Part shown: positions 51,822 through 59,636 of the stretch, piece by piece
Layout: each line of letters opens with the position of its first letter
Position numbering within the stretch: position 1 is the stretch's first letter
Assembly: GCA_017476665.1 (NCBI GenBank)
Contig: JAFUZJ010000018.1
Span: 1 to 59,636, forward strand
Reading direction: 5' to 3'
Origin: Lachnospiraceae bacterium
Lineage (GTDB): Bacteria > Bacillota > Clostridia > Lachnospirales > Lachnospiraceae
Length of the DNA: 59,636 nt
Made by a program: the position numbers and the translations under genes
Notes under the pieces: generated by a model
The model's database searches: none
Told to the model about the DNA's origin: nothing
Seen by the model: the letters and a program-made list of their open reading frames with translations, nothing else

Positions 51822-52726
51822 ATGTTTGTCTGCTGGGAACCGGCGGCATGATGCCGCTGCCATATAGGTGGCTCACAGCATTGATGCTGCGTTATAACGG
51901 AAAGAGTATCCTGATCGACTGCGGAGAGGGAACGCAGATCGCGCTGCGCGAAAAGGGATGGAGTCCCAACCCCATCGACATTATCTGTTTTACCCATTAT
52001 CATGCGGATCATATCAGCGGATTGCCGGGGATGCTGCTGACCATGGGGAATGCGGAGCGGACGGAGCCGCTGTTGCTGATCGGTCCCAAGGGTTTGAACC
52101 GGGTGGTTTCTTCTCTGCGGGTGATCGCACCGGAGCTTCCGTTTGAGATCAAGTGTGTGGAAATTTCGGAGCATGAACAGAGTTTTTCTTTTGACGGATT
52201 TCGAATTGATGCTTTCAAGGTGAACCATAATGTGGTATGCTATGGGTATAGTATGCAGATAGACCGCGCCGGCAGATTCGACCGGACGCGGGCGGAAGCG
52301 CTTGGGATTCCGATGAAGTGCTGGAACCGTCTGCAAAAAGGCGAAACGGTAGAGATGGATGGTGCCGTGTTTACACCGGATATGGTGCTGGGAGAGCCCA
52401 GAAAAGGGATCAAGGTGACTTACTGCACGGATACCCGGCCTACGGACAGTATCCTGACCCATGCAAAGGATGCGGACCTGCTGATCCTGGAGGGAATGTA
52501 CGGAGAGCCCGACAAGATCGACAAGGCGAAAGAGCATAAGCATATGACGATGTATGAGGCCGCAAGGATCGCCCGGGACGCGAAGGTGCCGGAGATGTGG
52601 CTGACGCATTACAGTCCTTCCCTAACGCATCCGGAGGAATTTATCGGGGATGTGCGGAAGATTTTCCCCAATACGATCGCGGCAAAGGACGGCAGATCGG
52701 TAGAATTAAATTTCAAGGAAGAATAA
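51815..52726 (+). CDS. rnz: Ribonuclease Z
   Basis: 303 residues of the metallo-beta-lactamase fold: LGTGGMMPLPYRWLTALMLRYNGKSILIDCGEGTQ, the metal motif FTHYHADHISGLPG, and later CTDTRPTDSI and GMYGE ... KEHKHMTMYEAARIA. Matures the 3' end of tRNA precursors lacking CCA. Length and motifs are standard. Sits between the tsaB-rimI fusion and tsaD, giving a tRNA-maturation theme to the cluster. Confidence 0.92.
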   Translation: MLDVCLLGTGGMMPLPYRWLTALMLRYNGKSILIDCGEGTQIALREKGWSPNPIDIICFTHYHADHISGLPGMLLTMGNAERTEPLLLIGPKGLNRVVSSLRVIAPELPFEIKCVEISEHEQSFSFDGFRIDAFKVNHNVVCYGYSMQIDRAGRFDRTRAEALGIPMKCWNRLQKGETVEMDGAVFTPDMVLGEPRKGIKVTYCTDTRPTDSILTHAKDADLLILEGMYGEPDKIDKAKEHKHMTMYEAARIARDAKVPEMWLTHYSPSLTHPEEFIGDVRKIFPNTIAAKDGRSVELNFKEE

Positions 52727-52732
52727 AAAAGA

Positions 52733-53314
52733 ATGAAAAAGGCGACGGCTCGCACGACGATCATAATCGTCCTGCTGGTGGTGGCGGTGGTTGGATATTA
52801 TGCGTATCTGGCGAATAAGAGCAAGGAGAGCAAAGCGGAGGCATCCATGACGGTGGTGGAGACCACGCTGAGCAGGGATCTGACAAGGGATTACCCGCCC
52901 ACACCGAAAGAAGTAATTAAATATTATAATGAAATTCTTCGTTGTCTTTATAATGAGGACAGTTCTGAGGAGGAGATCGGGGCGCTCACGGTGAAAATGC
53001 GTGAGCTTTATGATGATGACCTTTTGGCGATCAACGAGCTGGGGACGCATCAGATGATGCTGATGGCGGAGATTGCTGACTGGAAGACAAACAGCAGGCG
53101 GTATATCAGTTTCAGCCCGGCTTCCAGCACGGATGTGGACACTTACGAGTACAACGGCAGATCGTGTGCCAAGATCGCGTGCGCATACGGGATTACGCAG
53201 GAGGGGCGTAATTTTCAGATCACCCAGATCTATGTGCTGCGCAAAGATGAGAATAAGCATTGGAAGATCCTGGGCTGGATGGATGAGTCTCTGATTGAGC
53301 CGCAGGAGGAATAA
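52733..53314 (+). CDS. Single-pass membrane-anchored protein (DUF6715-like)
   Basis: 193 residues: one N-terminal transmembrane helix (TTIIIVLLVVAVVGYYAYLA), then an extracytoplasmic domain with TPKEVIKYYNEILRCLYNEDSSEEEIGALTVKMRELYDDDLL and an NTF2-like late beta part (NFQITQIYVLRKDENKHWKILGWMDE). Resembles the conserved clostridial DUF6715 type. Starts 6 bp after rnz and ends 12 bp before tsaD. Function unknown. Confidence 0.7.
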   Translation: MKKATARTTIIIVLLVVAVVGYYAYLANKSKESKAEASMTVVETTLSRDLTRDYPPTPKEVIKYYNEILRCLYNEDSSEEEIGALTVKMRELYDDDLLAINELGTHQMMLMAEIADWKTNSRRYISFSPASSTDVDTYEYNGRSCAKIACAYGITQEGRNFQITQIYVLRKDENKHWKILGWMDESLIEPQEE

Positions 53315-53326
53315 GACAGAGGAACT

Positions 53327-54340
53327 ATGGAAGAAAATGTAACGATATTGGCAATAGAGAGTTCTTGCGATGAAACTGCGGCGGCAGTGGTGAGAAACGG
53401 AAGGGACGTCCTTTCCAACGTGATCTCATCGCAGATCGCACTCCATACACTGTATGGCGGAGTGGTTCCGGAGATTGCATCCCGGAAACATATTGAAAAG
53501 ATCAATCAGGTGATCGAACAGGCGCTGCAGGAAGCGGGAGTCACCCTGCAGGATATCACGGCGATTGCTGTGACATACGGCCCGGGGCTGGTGGGGGCGC
53601 TCCTGGTGGGCGTGTCCGAGGCGAAAGCAATCAGTTTTGCGACGGGGATACCGCTGGTGGGCGTGCACCACATCAGCGGACATATCAGTGCGAATTATAT
53701 TGAACATAAGGAATTGGAACCGCCTTTTGTCTGCCTGGTGGCGTCAGGAGGACATTCCCATCTGGTGATTGTGCGGGATTACGGTGTGTATGAGATTATT
53801 GGCCGCACCAGGGACGATGCGGCAGGGGAGGCTTTTGACAAGGTGGCGAGAGCCATCGGCCTGGGGTATCCTGGAGGCCCGAAGATTGACAAACTGGCCA
53901 GGGAAGGAAACCCGGATGCAATCGTTTTCCCCAGAGCAAAGGTGGCGGAAAACAAGTATGATTTCAGTTTCAGCGGTCTCAAGAGCGCTGTGCTGAATTA
54001 TCTGAATGGTTGTCAGATGAAGGGAGAGGAAGTCTGCCAGGCGGATGTGGCGGCTTCGTTCCAGAAGGCTGTGGTGGATGTGCTGGTTGAGCATTCTCTG
54101 CATGCGGTAAAGGCTTTTGGCTATGACAAGTTTGCCATTGCGGGCGGCGTGGCATCCAACTCTGCACTGCGAGGTGCGTTTGAGACGGAATGTCAAAAGC
54201 GAGGGATCGCCTTCTATCATCCGAGTCCCATTTTGTGCACGGACAATGCGGCGATGATCGGGGCTGCGGGATATTATGAATATTTGAAAGGGGTGCGTCA
54301 CGGGTATGATCTGAACGCCGTGCCGAATCTGCAGTTATGA
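53327..54340 (+). CDS. tsaD: tRNA threonylcarbamoyltransferase TsaD
   Basis: 337 residues. [29 protein letters not shown], the metal-binding [37 protein letters not shown] and [11 protein letters not shown] are all characteristic. Transfers threonylcarbamoyl to tRNA A37 with TsaB and TsaE, both encoded just upstream. The stop overlaps the ispD start (ATGA). Confidence 0.96.
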   Translation: MEENVTILAIESSCDETAAAVVRNGRDVLSNVISSQIALHTLYGGVVPEIASRKHIEKINQVIEQALQEAGVTLQDITAIAVTYGPGLVGALLVGVSEAKAISFATGIPLVGVHHISGHISANYIEHKELEPPFVCLVASGGHSHLVIVRDYGVYEIIGRTRDDAAGEAFDKVARAIGLGYPGGPKIDKLAREGNPDAIVFPRAKVAENKYDFSFSGLKSAVLNYLNGCQMKGEEVCQADVAASFQKAVVDVLVEHSLHAVKAFGYDKFAIAGGVASNSALRGAFETECQKRGIAFYHPSPILCTDNAAMIGAAGYYEYLKGVRHGYDLNAVPNLQL

Positions 54341-55098
54341 AAGACGGAAAGAAATGTACGGCGGTGGTGCTCTCGGCAGGGAGCGGGAACCGTATGAAAA
54401 ACGTGCAAAACGGGGTGGCAAAGCAGTACATGGATCTGGGCGGGAAGCCGGTGATCTGCTATTCGCTGCAGGCGGTTGAAGCTTCGTCTGTGATCGATGA
54501 CTGCATTCTGGTGGTCGGCGCGGAGGATGTGGAGTTTGCGACCAAAGAGATTATAGAAAAGTATCATTTTTCCAAGACGACAGAAGTGATCGTCGGCGGA
54601 GCGGAAAGGTACCTTTCCGTTCGGAATGCGCTGCGTGTCATCGAGAAACGCTGTCTGGCGGAGTCTGCCGTGGATGGATATGTGTTTATCCACGATGGTG
54701 CCAGACCTTTCCTGACGGAGAGCATACTGGAGCGGCTGGCGGATGCAGTCGTGGAGGCGAGAGCGTGTGTGGCCGCGATGCCTGCGAAGGATACCGTGAA
54801 GATTGTGGATGACCATGATCTGGCAATTCAGACCCCGGACAGGAGAACAGTCTGGAATGTGCAGACCCCCCAGGTGTTTGAGACGGGACTGATCCTGACG
54901 GCCTATGAGCGGCTGGAAGGCAGGCTGGAACGGATGAGGGAACAGGGAATCGCTGTGACGGACGATGCGGGAGTTGTGGAACTGTTTACGGACTGCAGGG
55001 TGAAGATGGTGAAGGGATCTTACCGGAACATAAAAATCACGACGCCGGAGGATATGATTGTTGCGGAGGCTTTTTTAAAAAATACAGCGGATCAATGA
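54337..55098 (+). CDS. ispD: 2-C-methyl-D-erythritol 4-phosphate cytidylyltransferase
   Basis: 253 residues. Nucleotide-binding [68 protein letters not shown] and TPQVFE are IspD hallmarks. Third step of the non-mevalonate isoprenoid pathway. Overlaps tsaD by 4 bp. Length is slightly above the usual 230; the 7-residue KRCLAESA segment before FIHDGAR accounts for part. Confidence 0.93.
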   Translation: MKDGKKCTAVVLSAGSGNRMKNVQNGVAKQYMDLGGKPVICYSLQAVEASSVIDDCILVVGAEDVEFATKEIIEKYHFSKTTEVIVGGAERYLSVRNALRVIEKRCLAESAVDGYVFIHDGARPFLTESILERLADAVVEARACVAAMPAKDTVKIVDDHDLAIQTPDRRTVWNVQTPQVFETGLILTAYERLEGRLERMREQGIAVTDDAGVVELFTDCRVKMVKGSYRNIKITTPEDMIVAEAFLKNTADQ

Positions 55099-55110
55099 AA
55101 AGATGATGAG

Positions 55111-55183
55111 AAAATGCGGATTGTTTTGTGCAGGTGATACAAATGAGATTTTTCAGAATGCACAAATTATTCCGCATTTTTTT
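55111..55183 (+). terminator. Terminator after ispD
   Basis: AAAATGCGGA (55111-55120) with TCCGCATTTT (55171-55180), plus inner TTTGTGC/GCACAAA, followed by a T-tract. Long but clear. Confidence 0.6.
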
Positions 55184-55267
55184 GACTAAAATGCCGAAAA
55201 AAACCTCCTCTGGATAATTTTTTAAAAATCCTGCCCTAAAAAAATGCCATAAAACAAAATTTGTGTC

Positions 55268-55321
55268 TTGCATTTTGTACATAACAATGGTAAAGTAATC
55301 TTAAGTCGGAAATTGTTCCGA
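55268..55321 (+). promoter_or_regulatory. Promoter and 5' hairpin of the sugar ABC importer
   Basis: TTGCAT (55268-55273), 17 bp, TAAAGT (55291-55296). A perfect 6 bp dyad TCGGAA-ATTG-TTCCGA (55306-55321) lies at about +4, so it could be an operator or a 5' mRNA-stabilising hairpin. Confidence 0.5.
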
Positions 55322-55353
55322 TGAAACATTCTATTTTTTTAGGGAGGAAAAAA

Positions 55354-57021
55354 ATGAAGAAGAAAGTTTTATCTGTACTTCTTGCAACCGCTATGGTAGC
55401 TTCTATGGCTGCCTGCAACAACGGTGGCAACGATGCTTCCAGCGCACAGCCTAGCACTAGCGCAGGAAACACAGGATCTTCCGCAGCAGCACCTGTTGAG
55501 GAGACCCCTTATGTTCTTGAGGACCTCTACATCACTGTAGATGGTACTGTAACCGCAAACGTAGACAACCGTCAGGATGCATTTGTTGAGCAGTGGGAGG
55601 CTGCAGTTTCTGAGAAACTGGGTCATCCGATCAAATTGCACATCAATCAGCCTGATCACTCCAAGTATGCTGACAACATTTCTCAGCTGCTTACAACCGG
55701 TAGCGTTGGCGATGGTTCTTATCCTGATGCTATGATCATGAGCGCTACTATGTTCAGACAGTACGAGAGCACCGGTATTCTTTGGAACATGGCTGATGCA
55801 TATGACAACGCTGAGTTCCAGAGCAGAATTACCCTGCCCAGCATCAACGAGAATATGAAGACCAAGAACGGCGAGCTGTTCGGCTTTGCTCCTACTTATG
55901 GTAACGGATGTGTTACCTACATCAAGCAGTCTTGGTTGGATAAGGCTGGCAAGAAGATTGAGGACATCAAGACTTATGATGATTACTACAATCTCCTGAA
56001 GACCTTCGCTGACGGCAAGACCTATGGTGTGATCGCAGCCGGCTTCGGTAAGCTGGATGAGGCTCCTTACATCAACTATATGCCTGAGTTCTGGCAGGAT
56101 GCATATCCCGCATTCTATCAGAAGGATGGTAAGTGGGTAGACGGCTTCCAGGAGGAGGCTACCGCTAAGGCTCTGGACAGACTTGCTCAGGCTTATGCTG
56201 ACAAGATCATTGATCCTGATACCGAGGGCGCTTCCACAAAGATCGCTCGTGAGAAATTCTTCTCTAACGATCAGACCACTTCCGAGGCAGCTTTCACTTA
56301 CTGGGCTGGTACCTGGCTTAGAACTCTGACCAACAACATGGAGAAACAGGAAGTTGACAACGATCTTGGCGATGACAGACTGGTACAGCTTCCTCCTATC
56401 AAGGAGATTAAGGATTCTTGGGGCGGCTACCTGAACAGAGAAGCTCCTGTATGGGTTATCACCGATGACGGCGACGGCAGCAATGCTCGTGAGCAGGCTA
56501 TCTTCGATGCTCTGCTTGAGACCATGCTGGATGGTGACACCGTTCAGACTCTGTGGACCTACGGCGCAAAGGGCGTTCACTGGGATACCAAGGCTGAGAC
56601 CTTCAAGACCAACGCTGGTACCGACAAGGAGAAAGAGTACACCTACGAAGAGGGCAAGTTCCACTTGCTTCCTACTCCTAACGATCCTAACTCCATCTGG
56701 AAGAAGAACCACTTGGATGCAGTCCTGGTAATCGCTCCTCTGACCAACGGCTATGTTGATAACGATGAGCTGGTAACCAAGGGTAACAAGTTCTTCACCG
56801 AGAACTGTGTAGATGCTCCTACCGCAGCTGCTTGTGAGACCTTGACTGAGGTAAACGCAGACATGACTGTTGATAAGACCACTCTGATGAACACTGTTGT
56901 TGCTGGTGGCGGTAAGTTCGAAGGAACCGACATCAAGACCGGTGCCGATGCTATTGCAGCATATCAGAAGAAGTGGGGAGATACTGCAGCTCAGATTCTT
57001 GACGAGTTGAATGCACAGTAA
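55354..57021 (+). CDS. ABC transporter solute-binding lipoprotein (sugar type)
   Basis: 555 residues. Lipobox MAAC at about residue 20, then a Ser/Asn/Ala-rich linker and a large solute-binding domain (DNISQLLTTGSVGDGSYPDAMIMSATMFRQYESTGILWNM; GELFGFAPTYGNGCVTYIKQSWLDKAG) of the LipO/YtcQ kind that serves YtcP/LplB-type importers of oligosaccharides. The codons favour T/C endings (gct, act, aac), unlike the surrounding genes, as in highly expressed genes. Start 55354 has AGGGAGGAAAA. Followed by two permeases; ligand not deducible. Confidence 0.9.
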   Translation: MKKKVLSVLLATAMVASMAACNNGGNDASSAQPSTSAGNTGSSAAAPVEETPYVLEDLYITVDGTVTANVDNRQDAFVEQWEAAVSEKLGHPIKLHINQPDHSKYADNISQLLTTGSVGDGSYPDAMIMSATMFRQYESTGILWNMADAYDNAEFQSRITLPSINENMKTKNGELFGFAPTYGNGCVTYIKQSWLDKAGKKIEDIKTYDDYYNLLKTFADGKTYGVIAAGFGKLDEAPYINYMPEFWQDAYPAFYQKDGKWVDGFQEEATAKALDRLAQAYADKIIDPDTEGASTKIAREKFFSNDQTTSEAAFTYWAGTWLRTLTNNMEKQEVDNDLGDDRLVQLPPIKEIKDSWGGYLNREAPVWVITDDGDGSNAREQAIFDALLETMLDGDTVQTLWTYGAKGVHWDTKAETFKTNAGTDKEKEYTYEEGKFHLLPTPNDPNSIWKKNHLDAVLVIAPLTNGYVDNDELVTKGNKFFTENCVDAPTAAACETLTEVNADMTVDKTTLMNTVVAGGGKFEGTDIKTGADAIAAYQKKWGDTAAQILDELNAQ

Positions 57022-57149
57022 TCTCTAAAACTGTTCTAAATTCAGGTTGGGATAGCCAAACTTGATATTTTATCCGGTGGGCATCGGGTCCGGGCGATCA
57101 GGTGCCCATCGGGATAAATATAAAAAACTATAATAAAGCGGGGTGTCTT

Positions 57150-58097
57150 ATGAGCAAGAAAAAAACGACCTCTACCGGCGCAGAGATCCGTCAGAAGCCT
57201 TTAGGTATGCGAATTTGGAACCACAGGGGCTATTATCTGATGTTCCTCCCGGTATTCATCTATGTATTGATCATCTATTATTGGCCCATGTTGGGTATCC
57301 GTTTTTCATTTTATGATTACACCTTGAAAAAGATGGAATTTGTTGGATTGAAGCATTTCCAGTCTTTATTCAAGGACAGAGATTTCTGGAGATCATTCAA
57401 GAACACTCTGGAACTTTCCGTTACAAAATTGATTATTACCACCGCGGCGTCGGTACTTGTCTCGGTGTTCATCAATGAGATGCACAATCTGACAGTGAAA
57501 AAGTCACTGCAGACAGTCATCTATCTGCCGCACTTTATGTCCTGGACAGTTACGGCAGCAATCTTTACCTTGTTCCTATCTACTTCCTCCACCGGTATGG
57601 TGAATGAGACTCTGAAGAGCTGGGGCGTGATCAAGGAGAGTATTGATTTCCTGCACAGCACGAGTCTGTGGAGACCTGTATTCTATGTGGTGAATATATG
57701 GAAAGAGACAGGTTGGGGAACCGTTATCTTCCTGGCCACCTTGTCAGGTATCAACCCTGAGTTGTATGAGGCGGCGGATATCGACGGCGCAACCAGAATG
57801 CAGAAGATTTGGTACGTTACCGTGCCTGCTCTGTTAAATACCGTCATTATCGTGTTGATCCTGAACCTTGCTAAGGTTCTGAACATGTTCGAGTCGGTAT
57901 TCGTTATGTACAACAACCGAGTATTTGAAGTGTCTGACGTTATTTCGACTTACATTTACAGAAAGACCTTCCTTACCGCAATTCCGAACTACGGCTACAC
58001 CACTGCAGTTGGTCTGTTTAAGTCTTTGGTTGGTTGCTTGTTAGTTTTGATTTGTAATGCAGCAAGTAAAAAAATCCGCGGACGCGGAATTATGTAA
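57150..58097 (+). CDS. ABC transporter permease (LplB/YteP type)
   Basis: 315 residues, six hydrophobic helices: YYLMFLPVFIYVLIIYYWPMLGIRFSF begins the first. The EAA loop, which docks the ATPase, is YEAADIDGATRMQKIWYVTVPAL. N-terminus is basic (MSKKKTTSTG). Inner-membrane partner of the next gene for importing an oligosaccharide or similar solute. No ATPase gene is next to it, as is common for this subfamily, which shares an MsmK-type ATPase. Confidence 0.92.
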   Translation: MSKKKTTSTGAEIRQKPLGMRIWNHRGYYLMFLPVFIYVLIIYYWPMLGIRFSFYDYTLKKMEFVGLKHFQSLFKDRDFWRSFKNTLELSVTKLIITTAASVLVSVFINEMHNLTVKKSLQTVIYLPHFMSWTVTAAIFTLFLSTSSTGMVNETLKSWGVIKESIDFLHSTSLWRPVFYVVNIWKETGWGTVIFLATLSGINPELYEAADIDGATRMQKIWYVTVPALLNTVIIVLILNLAKVLNMFESVFVMYNNRVFEVSDVISTYIYRKTFLTAIPNYGYTTAVGLFKSLVGCLLVLICNAASKKIRGRGIM

Positions 58098-58112
58098 AGG
58101 AGGGCTTAAAGA

Positions 58113-58979
58113 ATGGCAAAGAACGATATGGCATCAAGCGGCCCCAAGACTCATGTACATGTATTTGACGTAGTAAACTACATAGTGTTTGTAATTCTTG
58201 CGTTGATCATCATTGTTCCTATTTGGAAGGTTGTGGTAGATTCCTTCAACGCGGTGGGTGTGTACCAGTTTAAGCTTTGGCCTACACAGCCTACATTAGG
58301 TGGTTACCAGACGATTTTGTCCACATCCAAGTTGTACAGACCGTTTTTGAACTCTGTGATCACAACAGTTTTCGGAACCTTGCTTGGTCTGGTAATGTCC
58401 ACACTGGGTGGTTATGTACTCTGTCAGTTTGAAATGCCCGGTAGAGAGATCATGGCATTCTTCCTGCTCTTTACAATGATCTTCTCCGGTGGTATGATCC
58501 CTGAGTACTTGGTTATGAAGCAGCTTCACTTGACCAACAACATGTGGATCCTGGTTGTAAAGCATGGTATGAACGTATACAATCTGGTATTGATGAGAAA
58601 CTTCTTCGAGGGAATTCCTGCATCTCTGTTTGAAGCAGCTAAGATTGATGGTTGCTCACCCATGGGAATCTTCTTCAAGATCGTGCTTCCGCTTTCCAAG
58701 GCAGCACTTGCATCTATCGGACTTATGTATGCCGTTACTGTGTGGAACGATTATTCCACAGTTCAGATTTACATCACAACTCGTGATCAGGTTAACTTCC
58801 AGTACATCCTGAGAGTTATGGTCATGGATGGTGATACGCCGACATCGGGATATAAGGTATCACAGAATACTTTGTATTATGCAGCAATCGTTATGGCAAT
58901 CCTGCCTTTCATGATTCTGTATCCGTTCCTGCAGCAGTACTTCGTTACCGGTGTGAATATCGGTGCAGTTAAGGAGTAA
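58113..58979 (+). CDS. ABC transporter permease (LplC/YtcP type)
   Basis: 288 residues, six hydrophobic helices. Typical YtcP/LplC layout: N-terminal VNYIVFVILALIIIVPIWKVVVDSFNA, EAA loop FEAAKIDGCSPMGIFFKIVLPLS and the C-terminal QQYFVTGVNIGAVKE. Starts 15 bp after its partner with AAAGGAGGGCTTAAAG. Completes the importer; a terminator follows. Confidence 0.92.
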   Translation: MAKNDMASSGPKTHVHVFDVVNYIVFVILALIIIVPIWKVVVDSFNAVGVYQFKLWPTQPTLGGYQTILSTSKLYRPFLNSVITTVFGTLLGLVMSTLGGYVLCQFEMPGREIMAFFLLFTMIFSGGMIPEYLVMKQLHLTNNMWILVVKHGMNVYNLVLMRNFFEGIPASLFEAAKIDGCSPMGIFFKIVLPLSKAALASIGLMYAVTVWNDYSTVQIYITTRDQVNFQYILRVMVMDGDTPTSGYKVSQNTLYYAAIVMAILPFMILYPFLQQYFVTGVNIGAVKE

Positions 58980-59031
58980 TCGGCAGAATATCAGTGTATT
59001 ATTCATTTAGTTATAACACCCCGAAGATCAT

Positions 59032-59064
59032 GGCTTGCGGTGCGAGAGTACCGCAAGCCTTTTG
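59032..59064 (+). terminator. Terminator of the sugar importer operon
   Basis: Perfect 10 bp stem GGCTTGCGGT (59032-59041) with ACCGCAAGCC (59050-59059), then TTTTGGGTTTT. Confidence 0.85.
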
Positions 59065-59100
59065 GGTTTTCAGCTTTTTTTCTTTTTTTGAAAAAACCAG

Positions 59101-59129
59101 TTGACACATAATGCTATTTTTGGTAGAAT
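59101..59129 (+). promoter_or_regulatory. Promoter of the serine tRNA cluster
   Basis: TTGACA (59101-59106), exactly 17 bp, TAGAAT (59124-59129), 28 bp before the first tRNA. Confidence 0.75.
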
Positions 59130-59157
59130 AATTTTTGCCGCTGATGAGCGGATTCAT

Positions 59158-59243
59158 GGAGAGATATCGAAGTGGTCATAACGAGGCGGTCTTGAAAACC
59201 GTTTGTCCGCAAGGGCGCGTGGGTTCGAATCCCACTCTCTCCG
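59158..59243 (+). tRNA. tRNA-Ser (anticodon TGA)
   Basis: 86 nt. Acceptor stem GGAGAGA pairs with TCTCTCC, anticodon loop CTTGAAA gives TGA (reads UCA and relatives), a long variable arm (TTGTCCGCAAGGGCGC) and T-arm GGGTTCGAATCCC. The long variable arm marks tRNA-Ser. Discriminator G; CCA is not encoded. Confidence 0.95.
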
Positions 59244-59312
59244 TTAGGGAGTTGAGTGTTTGTGAAGAACTCCCAATCGGTTTCAAAATATAATGTATAT
59301 TTGATTCAACCT

Positions 59313-59401
59313 GGAGAAGTACCCAAGAGGTTGAAGGGACACCCCTGGAAAGGGTGCAGGTCGTTAATAGCGGCGCGAGGGTTCAAATCCCTCCTTCTCC
59401 G
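59313..59401 (+). tRNA. tRNA-Ser (anticodon GGA)
   Basis: 89 nt. Acceptor stem GGAGAAG with CTTCTCC, anticodon loop CTGGAAA gives GGA (reads UCC/UCU), a long variable arm (about 19 nt) and T-arm GGGTTCAAATCCC. 69 bp after the first tRNA-Ser and probably cotranscribed. Confidence 0.95.
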
Positions 59402-59636
59402 TTTGGCAGAAATGCCAAGTGCAAATTGCGAAGCAATTTGTAAACGATCCGATTGCGGATCGTATGGTACCTTGACAAATAAACAGCAATGCAACCCTGA
59501 AAATTCCAAACGTTCTGATTCCCCTCTGAGGGTCAGAGCGAAAGAAAATTCAGAGAACAAACAAACCTAAATCTGATCTCGTCGAGAGACGGGACAGATC
59601 CGGAAAGCCAGATAACACTGGCGAGGAACAAACAAT
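59402..59636 (+). other. Structured non-coding DNA at the window end
   Basis: No gene is supported. Several small dyads follow the tRNAs: TTGGCA-GAAA-TGCCAA, CAAATTGC-GAA-GCAATTTG and ACGATCCG-ATTG-CGGATCGT. Then comes ACCTTGACAAATAAACAGCA, which resembles spacer or leader sequences of rRNA operons in related bacteria, and CCCCTCTGAGGG. It may lead into an rRNA or further tRNA operon beyond the edge; this is a guess from resemblance. Confidence 0.3.

Noticed and set aside
55369-56712. A 447-codon frame opposite the sugar-binding lipoprotein
   Set aside because: The sense gene has a lipobox, ribosome binding site and operon partners; the antisense frame results from its codon bias.
59256-59570. 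Open frames over the second serine tRNA and the window end
   Set aside because: They run through a clear tRNA gene and structured non-coding sequence, with no ribosome binding site.

Overview
The window reads as a chromosomal segment of a low-to-mid GC Firmicute, most likely a Lachnospiraceae-type Clostridia. The reasons are the large type III (GlnN) glutamine synthetase, the ferredoxin/NADPH-type gltBD pair, an FMN riboswitch in front of an ECF riboflavin transporter, tsaE/tsaB-rimI/rnz/tsaD/ispD clustering, many small lipoproteins, YtcP/LplB-type sugar permeases without their own ATPase, and strong AGGAGG ribosome binding sites. No integrated phage, CRISPR array or intact insertion sequence is visible.

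Layout. 0-1.2 kb: start of an unidentified minus-strand gene and an Rpn-type PD-(D/E)XK nuclease. 1.4-9.6 kb: secA-prfB, three minus-strand genes (DUF975 membrane protein, HEQEH-motif protein, small membrane protein), and tex with an unusual low-complexity insert. 9.6-21.5 kb: a nitrogen-assimilation block: an ammonium transporter fused to a P-II domain (minus), a 1.2 kb regulatory intergenic region, glnN, gltB, gltD and a small stand-alone PucR-type helix-turn-helix protein. amt and glnN both have a strong promoter followed within about 10 nt by an intrinsic-terminator hairpin of similar design, which suggests a shared attenuation control.

21.5-34.3 kb: a membrane sulfatase-superfamily protein, then the most interesting region. 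An AgrC-like sensor kinase and LytTR response regulator (minus strand) sit between two lipoprotein units (plus strand). Each unit starts with a nearly identical promoter segment carrying LytTR-like half sites on a 21 bp repeat next to the -35 box. The lipoproteins include two large paralogues that join a possible beta-propeller region to an ABC solute-binding domain, although no ABC permease is nearby. A frameshifted lipoprotein and a broken histidine kinase lie in the same region.

34.4-45.7 kb: an AAA-ATPase/PD-(D/E)XK gene, an ECF sigma factor with a DUF4367 membrane partner, two proteins of unknown function, a TetR-controlled FMN oxidoreductase and dienelactone-hydrolase-like enzyme with a clear operator, a decaying gene cluster (internal stop, frameshifts), and azlCD. 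45.8-55.1 kb: an EAL/GGDEF protein, a Lar-like zinc ribbon, FMN riboswitch-ribU, and the tsaE / tsaB-rimI fusion / rnz / tsaD / ispD run. 55.3-59.0 kb: a highly expressed-looking sugar ABC importer (binding protein and two permeases). 59.1-59.4 kb: two serine tRNAs, then about 235 bp of structured non-coding DNA.

All calls come from reading the sequence and translations by eye. Family names rest on recognised motifs and overall resemblance; no search was run.
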